Below are positions 37,252-47,731 of a stretch of DNA of 64,000 nucleotides, piece by piece. The translations under genes were made by a program, and so were the position numbers. The notes under the pieces were generated by a model. That model was given only the letters and a program-made list of their open reading frames with translations, ran no database searches and had not been told where the DNA came from. The stretch is from Microvirga sp. ACRRW (GTDB taxonomy: Bacteria; Pseudomonadota; Alphaproteobacteria; Rhizobiales; Beijerinckiaceae), in assembly GCF_022346925.1 (NCBI RefSeq), contig NZ_JAKRNJ010000003.1, positions 496,001 to 560,000 of the forward strand. Direction: 5' to 3'. Position 1 is the stretch's first letter. Each line of letters opens with the position of its first letter.

Positions 37252-39491
37252 CAGTTCCTCCTCACAGCATCGTTCGGGATGGATGGGAGCCTCAGGGCGT
37301 TGGCGACCACGATGATCGAGGACAGCGACATGGCGACGGCCGCGATGAGGGGCGTCACGTAGCCTAGCACCGCCACGGGCACCGCCAGGGCATTGTAGCC
37401 GACCGCGAGGGCGAAGTTCTGGAAGATCAGCGTCCTGGACCGGCGCGCGATCCTAAAGGTAGCGCCGACAGCGGAGAGGCTTTCGTTCAGGAACACGAAG
37501 TCCGCCGCGTTGCGGCCGATATCCGCCGCCGTGGCGGGCGCCATGGAGACATGGGCGGCGGCGAGGGCAGGCGCATCGTTCAGCCCATCGCCGACCATCA
37601 GGATCTTTCTGTTCGCTTGGTCGTGCAACGCGACCCGGGCGACCTTCTCTCCCGGGAGCAGGCCGAATGAGACTGCGTGGATGCCGAGCTTCGATGCCAG
37701 GCCTTCGACCACGGCCTTCCGGTCGCCGGAGACGATCTCTACCGACAACCCCTGACGCACCAGATCGATCACGGTCTCCTGCGCATCGGGACGGACGCTG
37801 TCTTCCAGGACGAATGCCGCGAGTAACTCTCCGTTCCTCGCCAGATAGGACATGGATGCGGCGAGACCGTTGTCGGGATGTCTTTCTTCGAGCGCCCATT
37901 CCGGCCGGCCGAGCCGATACCTGTCACCGCCCCGGACAGCCTCGAGTCCCAGGCCGGGTATCTCCTCGATGTGATCGAACGCCATGATCCGGCTCGTCCC
38001 ACGCGCGGCGGCATCCGCGATCGCCCTTGCTGCCGGATGGCGGGAACCGATGGTCATCCCGAGCGCGATTCCCATGGCTGACGGCGGGATCTCCTCCGCA
38101 TTGGCGAGGGAGGGGCGGCCAAGCGTCAGAGTGCCGGTCTTGTCGAAGGCCACGCCGTCGATCTCGGCCATGCGTTCGAGGGCCGAGCCGTCCTTGACCA
38201 TGATGCCCCGTTCGAATAGGCGGCGCGCGGCCACGACCTGCACGATGGGAACGGCCAGGCCCAAGGCGCAGGGACAGGTGATGATCAGCACCGCGATGGC
38301 GATGGTAACGGATACATGCCAATCCCCGGTAAGATAGAGCCAGCTCAGGAAGGACAGCAGGGCCATCGTGTGAACGAGGGGCGAGTAGAGCGCGGCGGCG
38401 CGGTCGGCCAGCCGCCGGTAGCGGGCACGGCCGCCCTCGGCCGCCTCCATCATCCTGACCATCTCCATCAGGAAGGAGTCTTCTGCTCCTGCCGTCGCCC
38501 TGACCGTCAGCGGCCCGGTGAGGTTCATCACTCCCGCCCGCACTGTTTCACCGGGGGCAATTCGCCGAAGGGCAGACTCGCCTGAGACCAGCGAGCAGTC
38601 CAATTCTGACATTCCATGCTCGACCACGCCGTCGACCGGAACACGCTCGCCTGCAGCGACGAGCACCGTTGCCCCGGGTTCGATCTCCGATACGGGGACG
38701 TAGAGCGGTCGGTCACTCCGGATGACTATGGCACCACGTGGGGCAAGCCTCGCAAGGCCGGCTACGGCGGAACGTGCCCGCTCACGCATCACGTGATCGA
38801 GCGTGCGACCGATGAGCAAGAAGAATAGCAGTGACGTCGCCGCGTCGAAGTAGGCGTGCGGCGCGTTGTGGAGCGTGTCATAAATGCTGAGGGCGAAGGC
38901 GAGCGATACGCCGATGGAGATCGGCACGTCCATATTGGTGCGGCCATGGCGCAACGCCGACCAGGCCGAGGCATAGAAAACGCGGCCGGAATAGACGAGG
39001 GCCGGGAGGGCGAGCAGCGCGGAGATGAGGTGAAATCCCTGCCGCGAGGTGGCGTCGGCCCCCGACCAGACCGACATCGACAGCATCATGATATTCATCG
39101 CGCAGAAGCCCGCCAACGCGAGCGCCTTGACGAGGCGTGCAAGCTCCGGATCCCTCGCGTCCTGATCCATCGTGAACAGGTGGGATTCGTAGCCGATGAC
39201 GCGCAGGGCGCCGATCATGTCGGGCGGAGTTCCGTCCGCGGTGCGCCACGAGACTGCGACGCGCTTGGTGGACAGGTTGACCCGCGCCCTCTCGACGCCG
39301 GGCAGCCGCGCCAGCGTCCGCTCTACCGCTGCGATGCAGGTGGCGCACCTGACGCCCGGCACCGAAAGGTCCGTCTGATACGTACCGTCGCCGAGATCGC
39401 GGCTGGCGAGCCGGATTTCGTCCGCCAAGGTGTCGAGCTGGGTTGGCTCTCCGAGGGCGACCTGTACGTCGACGGGCGCGCAACAGCTCAT
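37251..39491 (-). CDS. ccoI: Copper-translocating P1B-type ATPase CcoI (FixI)
   Basis: This 746-residue heavy-metal ATPase exports or delivers copper for cbb3 oxidase assembly. An N-terminal Cys-rich start (MSCCAP) precedes a metal-binding domain with CATC (about 49-52, GVRCATCIAAVERTL). Eight membrane helices follow, with the CPC ion motif (IITCPCALGLAVPI), phosphorylation loop DKTGTLT and nucleotide motif GDGLNDAPAL. The start ATG follows GGCGGAG; the longer open frame has an Arg-rich upstream part. CcoI-type wording and its place in front of ccoS support this over a general copper exporter. Confidence 0.93.
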   Translation of the reverse strand: MSCCAPVDVQVALGEPTQLDTLADEIRLASRDLGDGTYQTDLSVPGVRCATCIAAVERTLARLPGVERARVNLSTKRVAVSWRTADGTPPDMIGALRVIGYESHLFTMDQDARDPELARLVKALALAGFCAMNIMMLSMSVWSGADATSRQGFHLISALLALPALVYSGRVFYASAWSALRHGRTNMDVPISIGVSLAFALSIYDTLHNAPHAYFDAATSLLFFLLIGRTLDHVMRERARSAVAGLARLAPRGAIVIRSDRPLYVPVSEIEPGATVLVAAGERVPVDGVVEHGMSELDCSLVSGESALRRIAPGETVRAGVMNLTGPLTVRATAGAEDSFLMEMVRMMEAAEGGRARYRRLADRAAALYSPLVHTMALLSFLSWLYLTGDWHVSVTIAIAVLIITCPCALGLAVPIVQVVAARRLFERGIMVKDGSALERMAEIDGVAFDKTGTLTLGRPSLANAEEIPPSAMGIALGMTIGSRHPAARAIADAAARGTSRIMAFDHIEEIPGLGLEAVRGGDRYRLGRPEWALEERHPDNGLAASMSYLARNGELLAAFVLEDSVRPDAQETVIDLVRQGLSVEIVSGDRKAVVEGLASKLGIHAVSFGLLPGEKVARVALHDQANRKILMVGDGLNDAPALAAAHVSMAPATAADIGRNAADFVFLNESLSAVGATFRIARRSRTLIFQNFALAVGYNALAVPVAVLGYVTPLIAAVAMSLSSIIVVANALRLPSIPNDAVRRN

Positions 39492-39528
39492 GGCCGTTCT
39501 CCGCCGGGTATTGCGCGTTGCGGATGCA

Positions 39529-40335
39529 TCAGCGCATCGCCCGATAGGCATGCCATGTGGCATGACCCAGCAGCGGGAAGATGAGAATGAAACCGAGGAA
39601 GCCGGTCACGGCACTGGCGGTGAACAAGGCGAGCACGATGGCACCCCATGCGATCATCGGCATGAGATTGTTCCACACCATTGCCATGCTCGTGCCCATG
39701 GCCGTCAGCGCGTCCGTTCGCGTATCGAGCAGCATGGGAATCGAGAACACGCTGATTGCGAACGCGAATGCTGCGAACAGCCCGCCGATCGCGATGCCGA
39801 CGAGCAGCATGGCCCAGCCCGTCGGCGTCGTCAGCAACATGCCGACGACCCCATCGAAGCCCGGGAACGGCCGGACGCCGAAGAACAGGGCATAGATCAG
39901 GACAGCAGCCCGCATCCACAGCAGCATCAGCAGGCAGAGCAGAAGCCCGGTGAAGAAGATCTGCGCCCCGGCCCTCGGCTGGACGAGCGCCATGGTGCGC
40001 AGCGTCGGATGCCCGCCAGCCTCCAGGACGCGGCTCTTCTCATAGAGGCCCATGGCCAGTACGGGCGCGACGATCATGTATCCGGCAATGGCGGGAAACA
40101 GGATGTAGTCACGACCCGATGCGATCAACGTCCAAACGAGGATGGCAGTGATGGCGAAGACCGCGACCCCATAGGCGATGCTGAGGCCCGGCTGGGCCAG
40201 AAGGTCGTGCCAGCCCGCCTTCAGCCAGTCGAGCGCCGCGTGCGCCGGCAAGTGACGCTGCCGCGCGGGGTTGCGCGTTTCCGCGATCGTGGAAACCTCG
40301 CTCAGCAGACCGTAGGATTTATCCTCTTCGCTCAT
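39529..40335 (-). CDS. DUF2189 integral membrane protein
   Basis: This 268-residue membrane protein has six or seven hydrophobic segments and matches DUF2189 by pattern: WLKAGWHDLLAQPGLSIAYG, FPAIAGYMIVAPVLAMGLYE, SIPMLLDTRTDALTAMGTS, FPLLGHATWHAYRAM. Its role is not established. It lies inside the cco operon, 36 bp after the 66-residue gene and 37 bp before ccoI, where ccoG and ccoH are often found. It may therefore take part in oxidase assembly or in membrane redox work; this is inference from context. Confidence 0.85.
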   Translation of the reverse strand: MSEEDKSYGLLSEVSTIAETRNPARQRHLPAHAALDWLKAGWHDLLAQPGLSIAYGVAVFAITAILVWTLIASGRDYILFPAIAGYMIVAPVLAMGLYEKSRVLEAGGHPTLRTMALVQPRAGAQIFFTGLLLCLLMLLWMRAAVLIYALFFGVRPFPGFDGVVGMLLTTPTGWAMLLVGIAIGGLFAAFAFAISVFSIPMLLDTRTDALTAMGTSMAMVWNNLMPMIAWGAIVLALFTASAVTGFLGFILIFPLLGHATWHAYRAMR

Positions 40336-40371
40336 ATGTCTTCCCCGAAATCGTGCATCGGTCGATCTCTC

Positions 40372-40572
40372 TCAGCAGGCTGGTTTCGCAGCCCGGAACG
40401 CGCCCGCCTTGGACCCGACCTCCTTCAGGTGGGCGACACATTCGGGTTGGGATTCCACCGCAACATAGACGAGATGGACATTGGCGGCTGCCACGACGAG
40501 GAGTACAGCCGCTGCCAGGCTCCACGCCAGAACGGGCCATCTGGACCGCTTTGTCACGGCAACGTTCGTCAT
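40372..40572 (-). CDS. Small single-pass membrane protein of the cco operon
   Basis: This 66-residue protein has an N-terminal basic stretch, one helix (WPVLAWSLAAAVLLVVAAAN) and a periplasmic tail with two cysteines (QPECVAHLK and the terminal AKPAC). Its ATG overlaps the ccoP stop as ATGA, so it is translationally coupled to ccoP. No family is recognised. Position and size suggest an accessory subunit or an assembly factor standing where ccoH would be. The paired Cys could hold a disulfide or a metal. Confidence 0.8.
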   Translation of the reverse strand: MTNVAVTKRSRWPVLAWSLAAAVLLVVAAANVHLVYVAVESQPECVAHLKEVGSKAGAFRAAKPAC

Positions 40573-41450
40573 GGCTTCTCGACTCCCAGCGAATTGACGT
40601 ACAAGGACAGGATCTTGATCTCTGCCGGGGTCAGGCGCTCGTCCCATGTCGGCATGTGTCCCTGCCGACCGCCGTGGATCGTGTTGATCAGGGTCTGAAG
40701 GTCGCCGCCATAGACCCAGAACTGATCGGTCAGGTTGGGAGCTCCGACCTCCCGGTTGCCCTTGCCATCCTCGCCGTGGCAGGCCGCGCAGGTCGTGAGG
40801 AAGACCTCTCGCCCAGCCTGGATCTGAGCAACATTCTGCGGTGTGGACGCTGCCGGATTGGACAGGGATTGGACGTAGGTCGCTACGTTCGTGACCTGGG
40901 TCCGGTCGAGCATCGCATCTCGCCCGAAGGCCGGCATCTGTGCGACGCGTGTGTTCTGATGGCGCGAGTTGATGCCAAGCCGCAGGGTCTCGGCGATCTT
41001 CTCCGGACCGCCGCCCCAGAGCCAGTCGTCGTCCGTTAGGTCGGGATAGTTGGCGCGGCCTTTCCCGTCTGCCCCGTGGCATGCGGCGCAGTTGTCGCCG
41101 AAGAGCTGGTGACCCGTTGACCGGACGACCTTCATCAGGTCCTCGTTGGCCTGGATTTCCTCGAACGTGCCCGTCTCGATGGCCTTCATCCAGGCCGCGC
41201 GCTGGGCTTGGGCCGCGACCAGATCCTGCTCTACGATCTTGCGCTGATCGGTGTTCAGGATTCCTCTGGTATGGGTCGTGATCAGCGGCCAGGTCGGCAT
41301 CAGGATCCACCAGACCAGCGCCCACAGGTGCGTGACGACGATGAAGATCAGCACGCCGAGCGGTACCGCCGTGTCGAGCTCCTTGATGCCGTTCCATTCG
41401 TGCCCGGTGGTCTTTTGACCGCTGACGGGATCGCGTTCCTCTACTGCCAT
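40569..41450 (-). CDS. ccoP: cbb3 oxidase diheme cytochrome c subunit CcoP (FixP)
   Basis: This 293-residue subunit has an N-terminal membrane region (VPLGVLIFIVVTHLWALVWW) and two class-I heme sites, each CAACH. They lie in LFGDNCAACHGADGKGRANY and TCAACHGEDGKGNREV, with distal Met candidates in AQMPAFGRD and GHMPTWDER. It passes electrons to CcoO and CcoN. The start overlaps the end of ccoQ by 10 bp. The operon order N-O-Q-P is normal. Confidence 0.95.
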   Translation of the reverse strand: MAVEERDPVSGQKTTGHEWNGIKELDTAVPLGVLIFIVVTHLWALVWWILMPTWPLITTHTRGILNTDQRKIVEQDLVAAQAQRAAWMKAIETGTFEEIQANEDLMKVVRSTGHQLFGDNCAACHGADGKGRANYPDLTDDDWLWGGGPEKIAETLRLGINSRHQNTRVAQMPAFGRDAMLDRTQVTNVATYVQSLSNPAASTPQNVAQIQAGREVFLTTCAACHGEDGKGNREVGAPNLTDQFWVYGGDLQTLINTIHGGRQGHMPTWDERLTPAEIKILSLYVNSLGVEKP

Positions 41451-41611
41451 GGCCGGTCGTCCTCATCGAGAATGTTCCGTTTGGCGTCGTCGAACCGTTT
41501 CCGGTTCGACGGCCAGAATGCGTAAATGACGACGCAGACGCTAAACGCGATCAGATAGAACAGCCCCCAACTCTTGGCGAAACCGACGAGAGTGTCATGG
41601 TCGATGTCCAT
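41441..41611 (-). CDS. ccoQ: cbb3 oxidase subunit CcoQ (FixQ)
   Basis: This 56-residue protein has one membrane helix (LFYLIAFSVCVVIYAFWPSN) and the usual polar tail RKRFDDAKRNILDEDDRPWQ. CcoQ stabilises the cbb3 complex. It lies between ccoO and ccoP, 18 bp after the ccoO stop, and overlaps ccoP by 10 bp. Confidence 0.92.
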   Translation of the reverse strand: MDIDHDTLVGFAKSWGLFYLIAFSVCVVIYAFWPSNRKRFDDAKRNILDEDDRPWQ

Positions 41612-41629
41612 CAGCCGTCCTCTCTGTCG

Positions 41630-42382
41630 TCAGTTGGTGGGATTGGGCGCCTGTTCCGGCGCGGCCGTGTTGGAATAAGCGGCATTGGTGAGCTGTCCGA
41701 GCACTTGCAGATAGGCGACCAGCGCGTCCATTTCGGTGAGCTGCGTGACCACGCCGTCAAAGGCGCTGACCTGCGTCTTCTCGCCATAGCGCTGGGTTAC
41801 CCCCGCAGCGAACGGACTGTCAGGCGCGGCCTGACCGAAGGCGTCGGCGGCGGCGTTGGCGATCATCTCGCTGGTGTATGGGACGCCGAGCGCTTGTTGC
41901 GCTTGAAGATGTCGCCCGAGGTCCGCGGTCTCGAGCGCAGTCCGGGCGAGCCAACGATAGGCCGGCATGTTGGATTCCGGCACCACGTCGCGCGGATTGG
42001 TGAGGTGCGCGACATGCCAGAAGTCGGAATACTTGCCGCCGATGCGGGCGAGGTCGGGACCGGTGCGCTTCGAGCCCCACAGCATCGGGCGGTCGTACTT
42101 GGACTCCACGGCCAGCGAATACGGGCCGTAACGCTCGACCTCGTCGCGCAGCGTGCGGATCATCTGGCTGTGGCAGGCGTAGCAGCCCTCGCGGACGTAG
42201 ATGTTGCGGCCCGCCAGCTCCAGCGGGGTGTAAAGGCGCATGTCCGGCGCCTCCTCGACGGTCTCGTCAATGGTGAAGAGCGGTGCGATTTCGACGATGC
42301 CGCCGACGCTGGCGGCGGCGATGATCGCAATCACGAAGCCGATGGCGGTGCGTTCGATCTTGCGGTGAAACAGTTCGGCCAT
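41630..42382 (-). CDS. ccoO: cbb3 oxidase monoheme cytochrome c subunit CcoO (FixO)
   Basis: This 250-residue membrane-anchored cytochrome c has an N-terminal helix (AIGFVIAIIAAASVGGIVEI), the heme motif CYACH (Cys about 67 and 70, His 71), and the CcoO signature MIRTLRDEVERYGPYSLA. The distal Met is probably in ESNMPAYRWL. It carries electrons to the CcoN active site. It starts 4 bp after the ccoN stop. Confidence 0.96.
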   Translation of the reverse strand: MAELFHRKIERTAIGFVIAIIAAASVGGIVEIAPLFTIDETVEEAPDMRLYTPLELAGRNIYVREGCYACHSQMIRTLRDEVERYGPYSLAVESKYDRPMLWGSKRTGPDLARIGGKYSDFWHVAHLTNPRDVVPESNMPAYRWLARTALETADLGRHLQAQQALGVPYTSEMIANAAADAFGQAAPDSPFAAGVTQRYGEKTQVSAFDGVVTQLTEMDALVAYLQVLGQLTNAAYSNTAAPEQAPNPTN

Positions 42383-42386
42383 GATG

Positions 42387-44042
<1,656 letters not shown>

Positions 44043-44381
44043 GTCGATCCCTCTCCATGGACATGACGGGTTCAAGCTAGGAACCCCGAACCCGATTGCT
44101 TAAGCTTCACTAACTGGAAGCTGTCGGCGCGACGTCAACTACCTGCCATGCAACGGCAATGCGGCATCGGATTCCACTGCATCGTTGGCTGGCGACGGGA
44201 CCGGGTTGGTGTCATTCGCTTCACCATGTCAGGCCGCCTCGGACCGGGAGTTCGCCTGCATGAGGAGCATGGACCGCCACTGACATCGTCCCAATTCAGG
44301 GAAATCCCGTAGGTAGCCGGTAGAATCGGGCCAATCATGATCGTCGCTGAAGGGACTCCTGTTTGCGCGTATTTGCGGATC
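44043..44381. other. Promoter region of ccoN and end of nosX
   Basis: A 339-bp gap between ccoN and nosX, both transcribed leftward. It holds an inverted repeat, AGCTTC-N8-GAAGCT (44103-44122), about 60-80 bp before the ccoN start. No TTGAT-N4-ATCAA site, terminator or gene is visible. The ccoN promoter must lie here. Confidence 0.5.
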
Positions 44382-45380
44382 TCATGACGGAAGGGCGATG
44401 GCCTCCCCCGTCTCCGTCGTCAGGCGGGCCTGCCCCTCTCCGAGTTGCCGGAGTGTCCGGGCGATTGCCGTGATCGGCATGAGGCTGAAGGCCGTCGAGA
44501 GGGCGTCCGCCGTCATCGCACTCGGCATGACGGTGGTCACGCTGCGATACAGGTGGGCCGAGGCACCCGTGCGCGGATCGAGCAGGTGATTGAAGTGTCC
44601 GGCCACGTCGAAATGGAATCCATAGGTCCCGGAGGTGGCGACGGCTTGATCGACCACGTTCAATGTCTCGCCAACGCGGTCCGGATTATCCGGATCGGCG
44701 ATGCCGACGCGCCACGGATCGCCGGAAGGATGCGAACCCACGGCTCGCGGCTCACCCATGTCGACGAGGCTGCTCGCGATCCCGCCTTCGTGCAGGATAC
44801 TGACGATCCGGTCGGTGACGTATCCTTGAGCGATGCCGTTCAGCGTCAGGCCCATGCCACGTCGGGATAGGGCGATCCGATTGGCGTCGAACGTCACCTT
44901 GTCGAAGCCTACACGCTCCAACGCTTCGCGCAGCGCGGATTCGGGCGGGCCATCTGAATTCGCATCGGGTCTGGAGAAATGATCTCGGTAGAGGGTCCAC
45001 AGCGCCTGCACCGTCGGATCGAAGGCGCCTCCGGTCAGCTCCCAGCAGCGGCGACACTCGGTCAGCACAGTGACCAGATCCGCAGGCGGGGCGATGAGGA
45101 TGCCTTGGCGGTTCAGCGCCGCCAGAGCGGTGTCAGCCCGATAGAGACTGAACACCGCCTCAAGGCGCCGGACCTCGGCAAGCGAGCGCTCGACCAGGCG
45201 TTCGGCGACGGCACGGTCGTGATGGTGGACTTGCAGGCTCGCTACCGCCCCCATCGCCTGGCCGCGCCACGTCACGAGATGGGCCTCAGTCCTTGGCGCG
45301 CGTCCGAACGGCACGACGCCGAGGCCGACCGCTGCCGCAGTGACTCCTATGAAACGTCGGCGGGAGAGACGAGGGAACAT
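44382..45380 (-). CDS. nosX: NosX, ApbE-type FAD:protein FMN transferase
   Basis: This 332-residue ApbE-family enzyme has a twin-arginine signal (LSRRRFIGVTAAAVGLG, about 5-21). Conserved pieces are GQAMGAVASLQVH, the FAD/Mg site YRADTALAALNRQG, GGAFDPTV, LTLNGIAQGYVTDRIV and the late SVTTVMPSAMTADALSTAF. NosX attaches FMN to the periplasmic domain of NosR. The start ATG follows AGGAAAGAAACC. It is the last gene of the nos operon, 10 bp after nosL. Confidence 0.93.
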   Translation of the reverse strand: MFPRLSRRRFIGVTAAAVGLGVVPFGRAPRTEAHLVTWRGQAMGAVASLQVHHHDRAVAERLVERSLAEVRRLEAVFSLYRADTALAALNRQGILIAPPADLVTVLTECRRCWELTGGAFDPTVQALWTLYRDHFSRPDANSDGPPESALREALERVGFDKVTFDANRIALSRRGMGLTLNGIAQGYVTDRIVSILHEGGIASSLVDMGEPRAVGSHPSGDPWRVGIADPDNPDRVGETLNVVDQAVATSGTYGFHFDVAGHFNHLLDPRTGASAHLYRSVTTVMPSAMTADALSTAFSLMPITAIARTLRQLGEGQARLTTETGEAIALPS

Positions 45381-45390
45381 GGTTTCTTTC

Positions 45391-45987
45391 CTAATGAGCG
45401 TGACCGTCCTTCGTGACCGGGGCGGCATGGCCCTGATGCTGATCCGCTAAGTTGGGCGCCTGTCCGGCGGAACCCGTCACTTCTGCGGTGCCGCCCAGGA
45501 CATAGTCTTCCGGCACGTCTGCGAAGGCCACAACGCGTCCGCCGTTCTCGGCAGCGAACTTTTCCGCAGCAGACTTGTCGGAGAACGGGACCGCCTCGTC
45601 GCCGCCCATGCCGCCCTGCATCCGGCTGCCGATCACGAACGAGGCCCGTTTCGCATCGACCCAGTTGTTGACGCCGGGCTTGTCCCAGTTCGGAGCCTTC
45701 GCCATGTCGGAGACGTAGATCGCACGGATGTCTCTCGGCTCCTCCGGCAACAGCGTGAACGAGATCGCGTCCCGCGCCGACGAGAACCAGACCGGCTCCT
45801 TGCGGCTTGCCAGAATGATCTGCCCCTTCGGACCGGTATGCTCGAGCACGTTCATGCCGCAGTAATGGCCGATGGCCGAGTCCGTCATCTCCTGTGGCGG
45901 CGGCGGAGCCTCGGCGGTTTTCTCGGCGTTGCAGCCCGCCAGCGCGAGAGCGCCCGCGAAGGCCGCGAAGAGGATGGTCTTTCTCAT
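45391..45987 (-). CDS. nosL: NosL, copper-binding lipoprotein
   Basis: This 198-residue lipoprotein has the lipobox LAGC (Cys about 19) after a signal peptide. It continues with the NosL pattern HYCGMNVLEHTGPKGQIILA, WFSSARDAISF and AYVGSRM-like RASFVIGSRMQGGMGGDEA. The CGM motif with nearby Met and His residues binds Cu(I) for NosZ. The His-rich end (HQGHAAPVTKDGHAH) could hold extra copper. The gene overlaps nosY by 4 bp. Confidence 0.93.
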   Translation of the reverse strand: MRKTILFAAFAGALALAGCNAEKTAEAPPPPQEMTDSAIGHYCGMNVLEHTGPKGQIILASRKEPVWFSSARDAISFTLLPEEPRDIRAIYVSDMAKAPNWDKPGVNNWVDAKRASFVIGSRMQGGMGGDEAVPFSDKSAAEKFAAENGGRVVAFADVPEDYVLGGTAEVTGSAGQAPNLADQHQGHAAPVTKDGHAH

Positions 45988-46814
45988 AGTTCTCTCCTGG
46001 AGAAGGCAAGCGCCGCGAGGCCGAGCGGCAGGAGGGCCCAGGCGGCCAGCGCCGCGAGCAGGACGGACGGACCCAAAGTCGTGGTCTGCGCGACTCCGGC
46101 CATGCCGGAGAATGCGCTGACATTGTCGGAGCCGGTCAGGTTGAACAGGCGGTAGGCATCGGTCGGGTTGAGCAACAGCAGGGCATTCAGCAATCCTCCC
46201 GAGAGGACCTGTCCCTGATCGACCACGAGCAGCCCGAGCAGGGCCATGTCGTAGATCAGCACGAATACGAGCCAGATGCCGATGGCGATGCCGGCGGCGG
46301 TTCCGCGCTCGCGCACGAGCGCGCTGACGAGATAGCCCACTGCAATGAACGCAGCCCCGAGCAGGATTGAAGAACCGATCATCGATGAGAATGCCATCCA
46401 GCTCTCTCCATCGATGATTTCACCGGTTGCGATCAGCGCTCCCGCCGCAGCCCCGTAACCCAGCAGCGTCGCGAAGGCCAGGATCGACAGGTGGCCCACG
46501 AACTTGCCGAGCAGCACCTGCCAGCGCGCCACCGGGTAGCTCAGGAGCAGCAGCATGGTGCCGCGTTCCATCTCGCCGACAATGGCGTCGTGCGAAATCA
46601 GCAGCGCAATCAACGGCAGCAGGAAGATCGTGAGGCTGGACAGACTGACGATCACCACGTCGAGCGCGCGTGCGCCTACATTGCCGGTCGGAGCACTGCC
46701 GAGAAAGGTGAGCGAGAGGGCAAGCGCTGCCAGCAAGAGCGTTGTGGCGAGAACCCAGCGGTTGCGCAGACCCTCCTGGATCTCCTTGCGCGCGACGATC
46801 AGGATGTTTCTCAT
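45984..46814 (-). CDS. nosY: NosY, ABC permease for CuZ maturation
   Basis: This 276-residue ABC-2 type permease has six hydrophobic helices. It starts with ILIVARKEIQEGLRNRWVLA and contains FLLPLIALLISHDAIVGEME and GTMLLLLSYPVARWQVLLGK. NosY with NosF and NosD forms the transporter needed to build the Cu4S centre of NosZ. It overlaps nosF and nosL by 4 bp each. Confidence 0.94.
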   Translation of the reverse strand: MRNILIVARKEIQEGLRNRWVLATTLLLAALALSLTFLGSAPTGNVGARALDVVIVSLSSLTIFLLPLIALLISHDAIVGEMERGTMLLLLSYPVARWQVLLGKFVGHLSILAFATLLGYGAAAGALIATGEIIDGESWMAFSSMIGSSILLGAAFIAVGYLVSALVRERGTAAGIAIGIWLVFVLIYDMALLGLLVVDQGQVLSGGLLNALLLLNPTDAYRLFNLTGSDNVSAFSGMAGVAQTTTLGPSVLLAALAAWALLPLGLAALAFSRREL

Positions 46815-47731
46815 CGCGCGGTCTCCTGCGACAGAAGGAAGTGGGCGTAGAGCTCATCGAGCGTTGGCGGCATGACGTCGAGATCCTCGACTGGCGCACC
46901 TTCGTCGGTGGCGCGCCGCAGCACCTCGATCTTGCGCTCGGGTGCGGCATCGATTTCGACCATATGGCCGTTGACCTGACGCCACCCGTCGACCGGACCA
47001 AGCCAGTTCGGCACGTTGGCCAGCCCTGCATCGGTCACCTTGAGTCGGATACGGGTCGGCAGGCGCGCGATGCGGCGCAGCTCGTCGAGCGTTCCGTCCG
47101 CGACCTTGATGCCGTGGTTCATGATGATGACCCGTCCAGCACGTTCCTCCAGCTCAGTCAGGGCGTGCGAGGACAGCAGCAGCGTCGCGCCGCGCCCGCG
47201 CAGCTCCTCGACGATCTCGTAGAAGCTCAGTCGCAGGGCAGGGTCGAGGCCGGTGGTAGGCTCGTCGAGCAAAAGGACCCTCGGCTCGCCCAGCAACGCC
47301 TGCGCGAGCCCGAGACGCTGGCGCATGCCTTTGGAGTAGGTTCCGACCCGTCTGTCCGCAGCAGGGGTGAGGCCGACGCGATCGAGAAGCGTTGCAACAG
47401 ACTTCGCCGGCTCGCGCTTGAGACGGGCGTAGAATGCCAGGGTCTCGTAGCCCGTGAGTGACGCGTTGAAGGAGACGTTCTCCGGCAGATAGCCGAGCCG
47501 CCGGCGGGCGGCGAATTCGCCCGCAGCCGGATCTTCGCCCAGCACCTTGATGTGGCCGCTGGTCGGGCGGATCAGACCCAGCATCAGCTTCATCAGAGTC
47601 GTCTTGCCGGCGCCGTTGTGGCCCACAAGCGCTACCGTCTCGCCTTCGGGCAGCATGAACGAGACGTCACGCACCGCCTCGACCTTGCCGAAGCGCTTGA
47701 CGATGTTCCTGATCTCAACGGTTCCGGTCAT
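46811..47731 (-). CDS. nosF: NosF, ABC ATPase for CuZ maturation
   Basis: This 306-residue ATPase has Walker A GHNGAGKTT (about 38-46), signature YSKGMRQRLGLAQALLG, Walker B VLLLDEPTTGLD and switch His SSHAL. The length and gene order fit NosF. It energises the NosDFY complex and overlaps nosD and nosY by 4 bp each, showing strong coupling. Confidence 0.95.
   Translation of the reverse strand: MTGTVEIRNIVKRFGKVEAVRDVSFMLPEGETVALVGHNGAGKTTLMKLMLGLIRPTSGHIKVLGEDPAAGEFAARRRLGYLPENVSFNASLTGYETLAFYARLKREPAKSVATLLDRVGLTPAADRRVGTYSKGMRQRLGLAQALLGEPRVLLLDEPTTGLDPALRLSFYEIVEELRGRGATLLLSSHALTELEERAGRVIIMNHGIKVADGTLDELRRIARLPTRIRLKVTDAGLANVPNWLGPVDGWRQVNGHMVEIDAAPERKIEVLRRATDEGAPVEDLDVMPPTLDELYAHFLLSQETAR

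Noticed and set aside
39430-40698. A 422-codon open frame on the plus strand
   Set aside because: It runs antisense through the DUF2189 gene and parts of ccoI and ccoP; composition is shadow-like.
44043-44381. Search for an FNR/FixK box before ccoN
   Set aside because: No sequence close to TTGAT-N4-ATCAA was found; TTGCTTAAGCTTCA near 44097 does not fit the spacing and half-sites.
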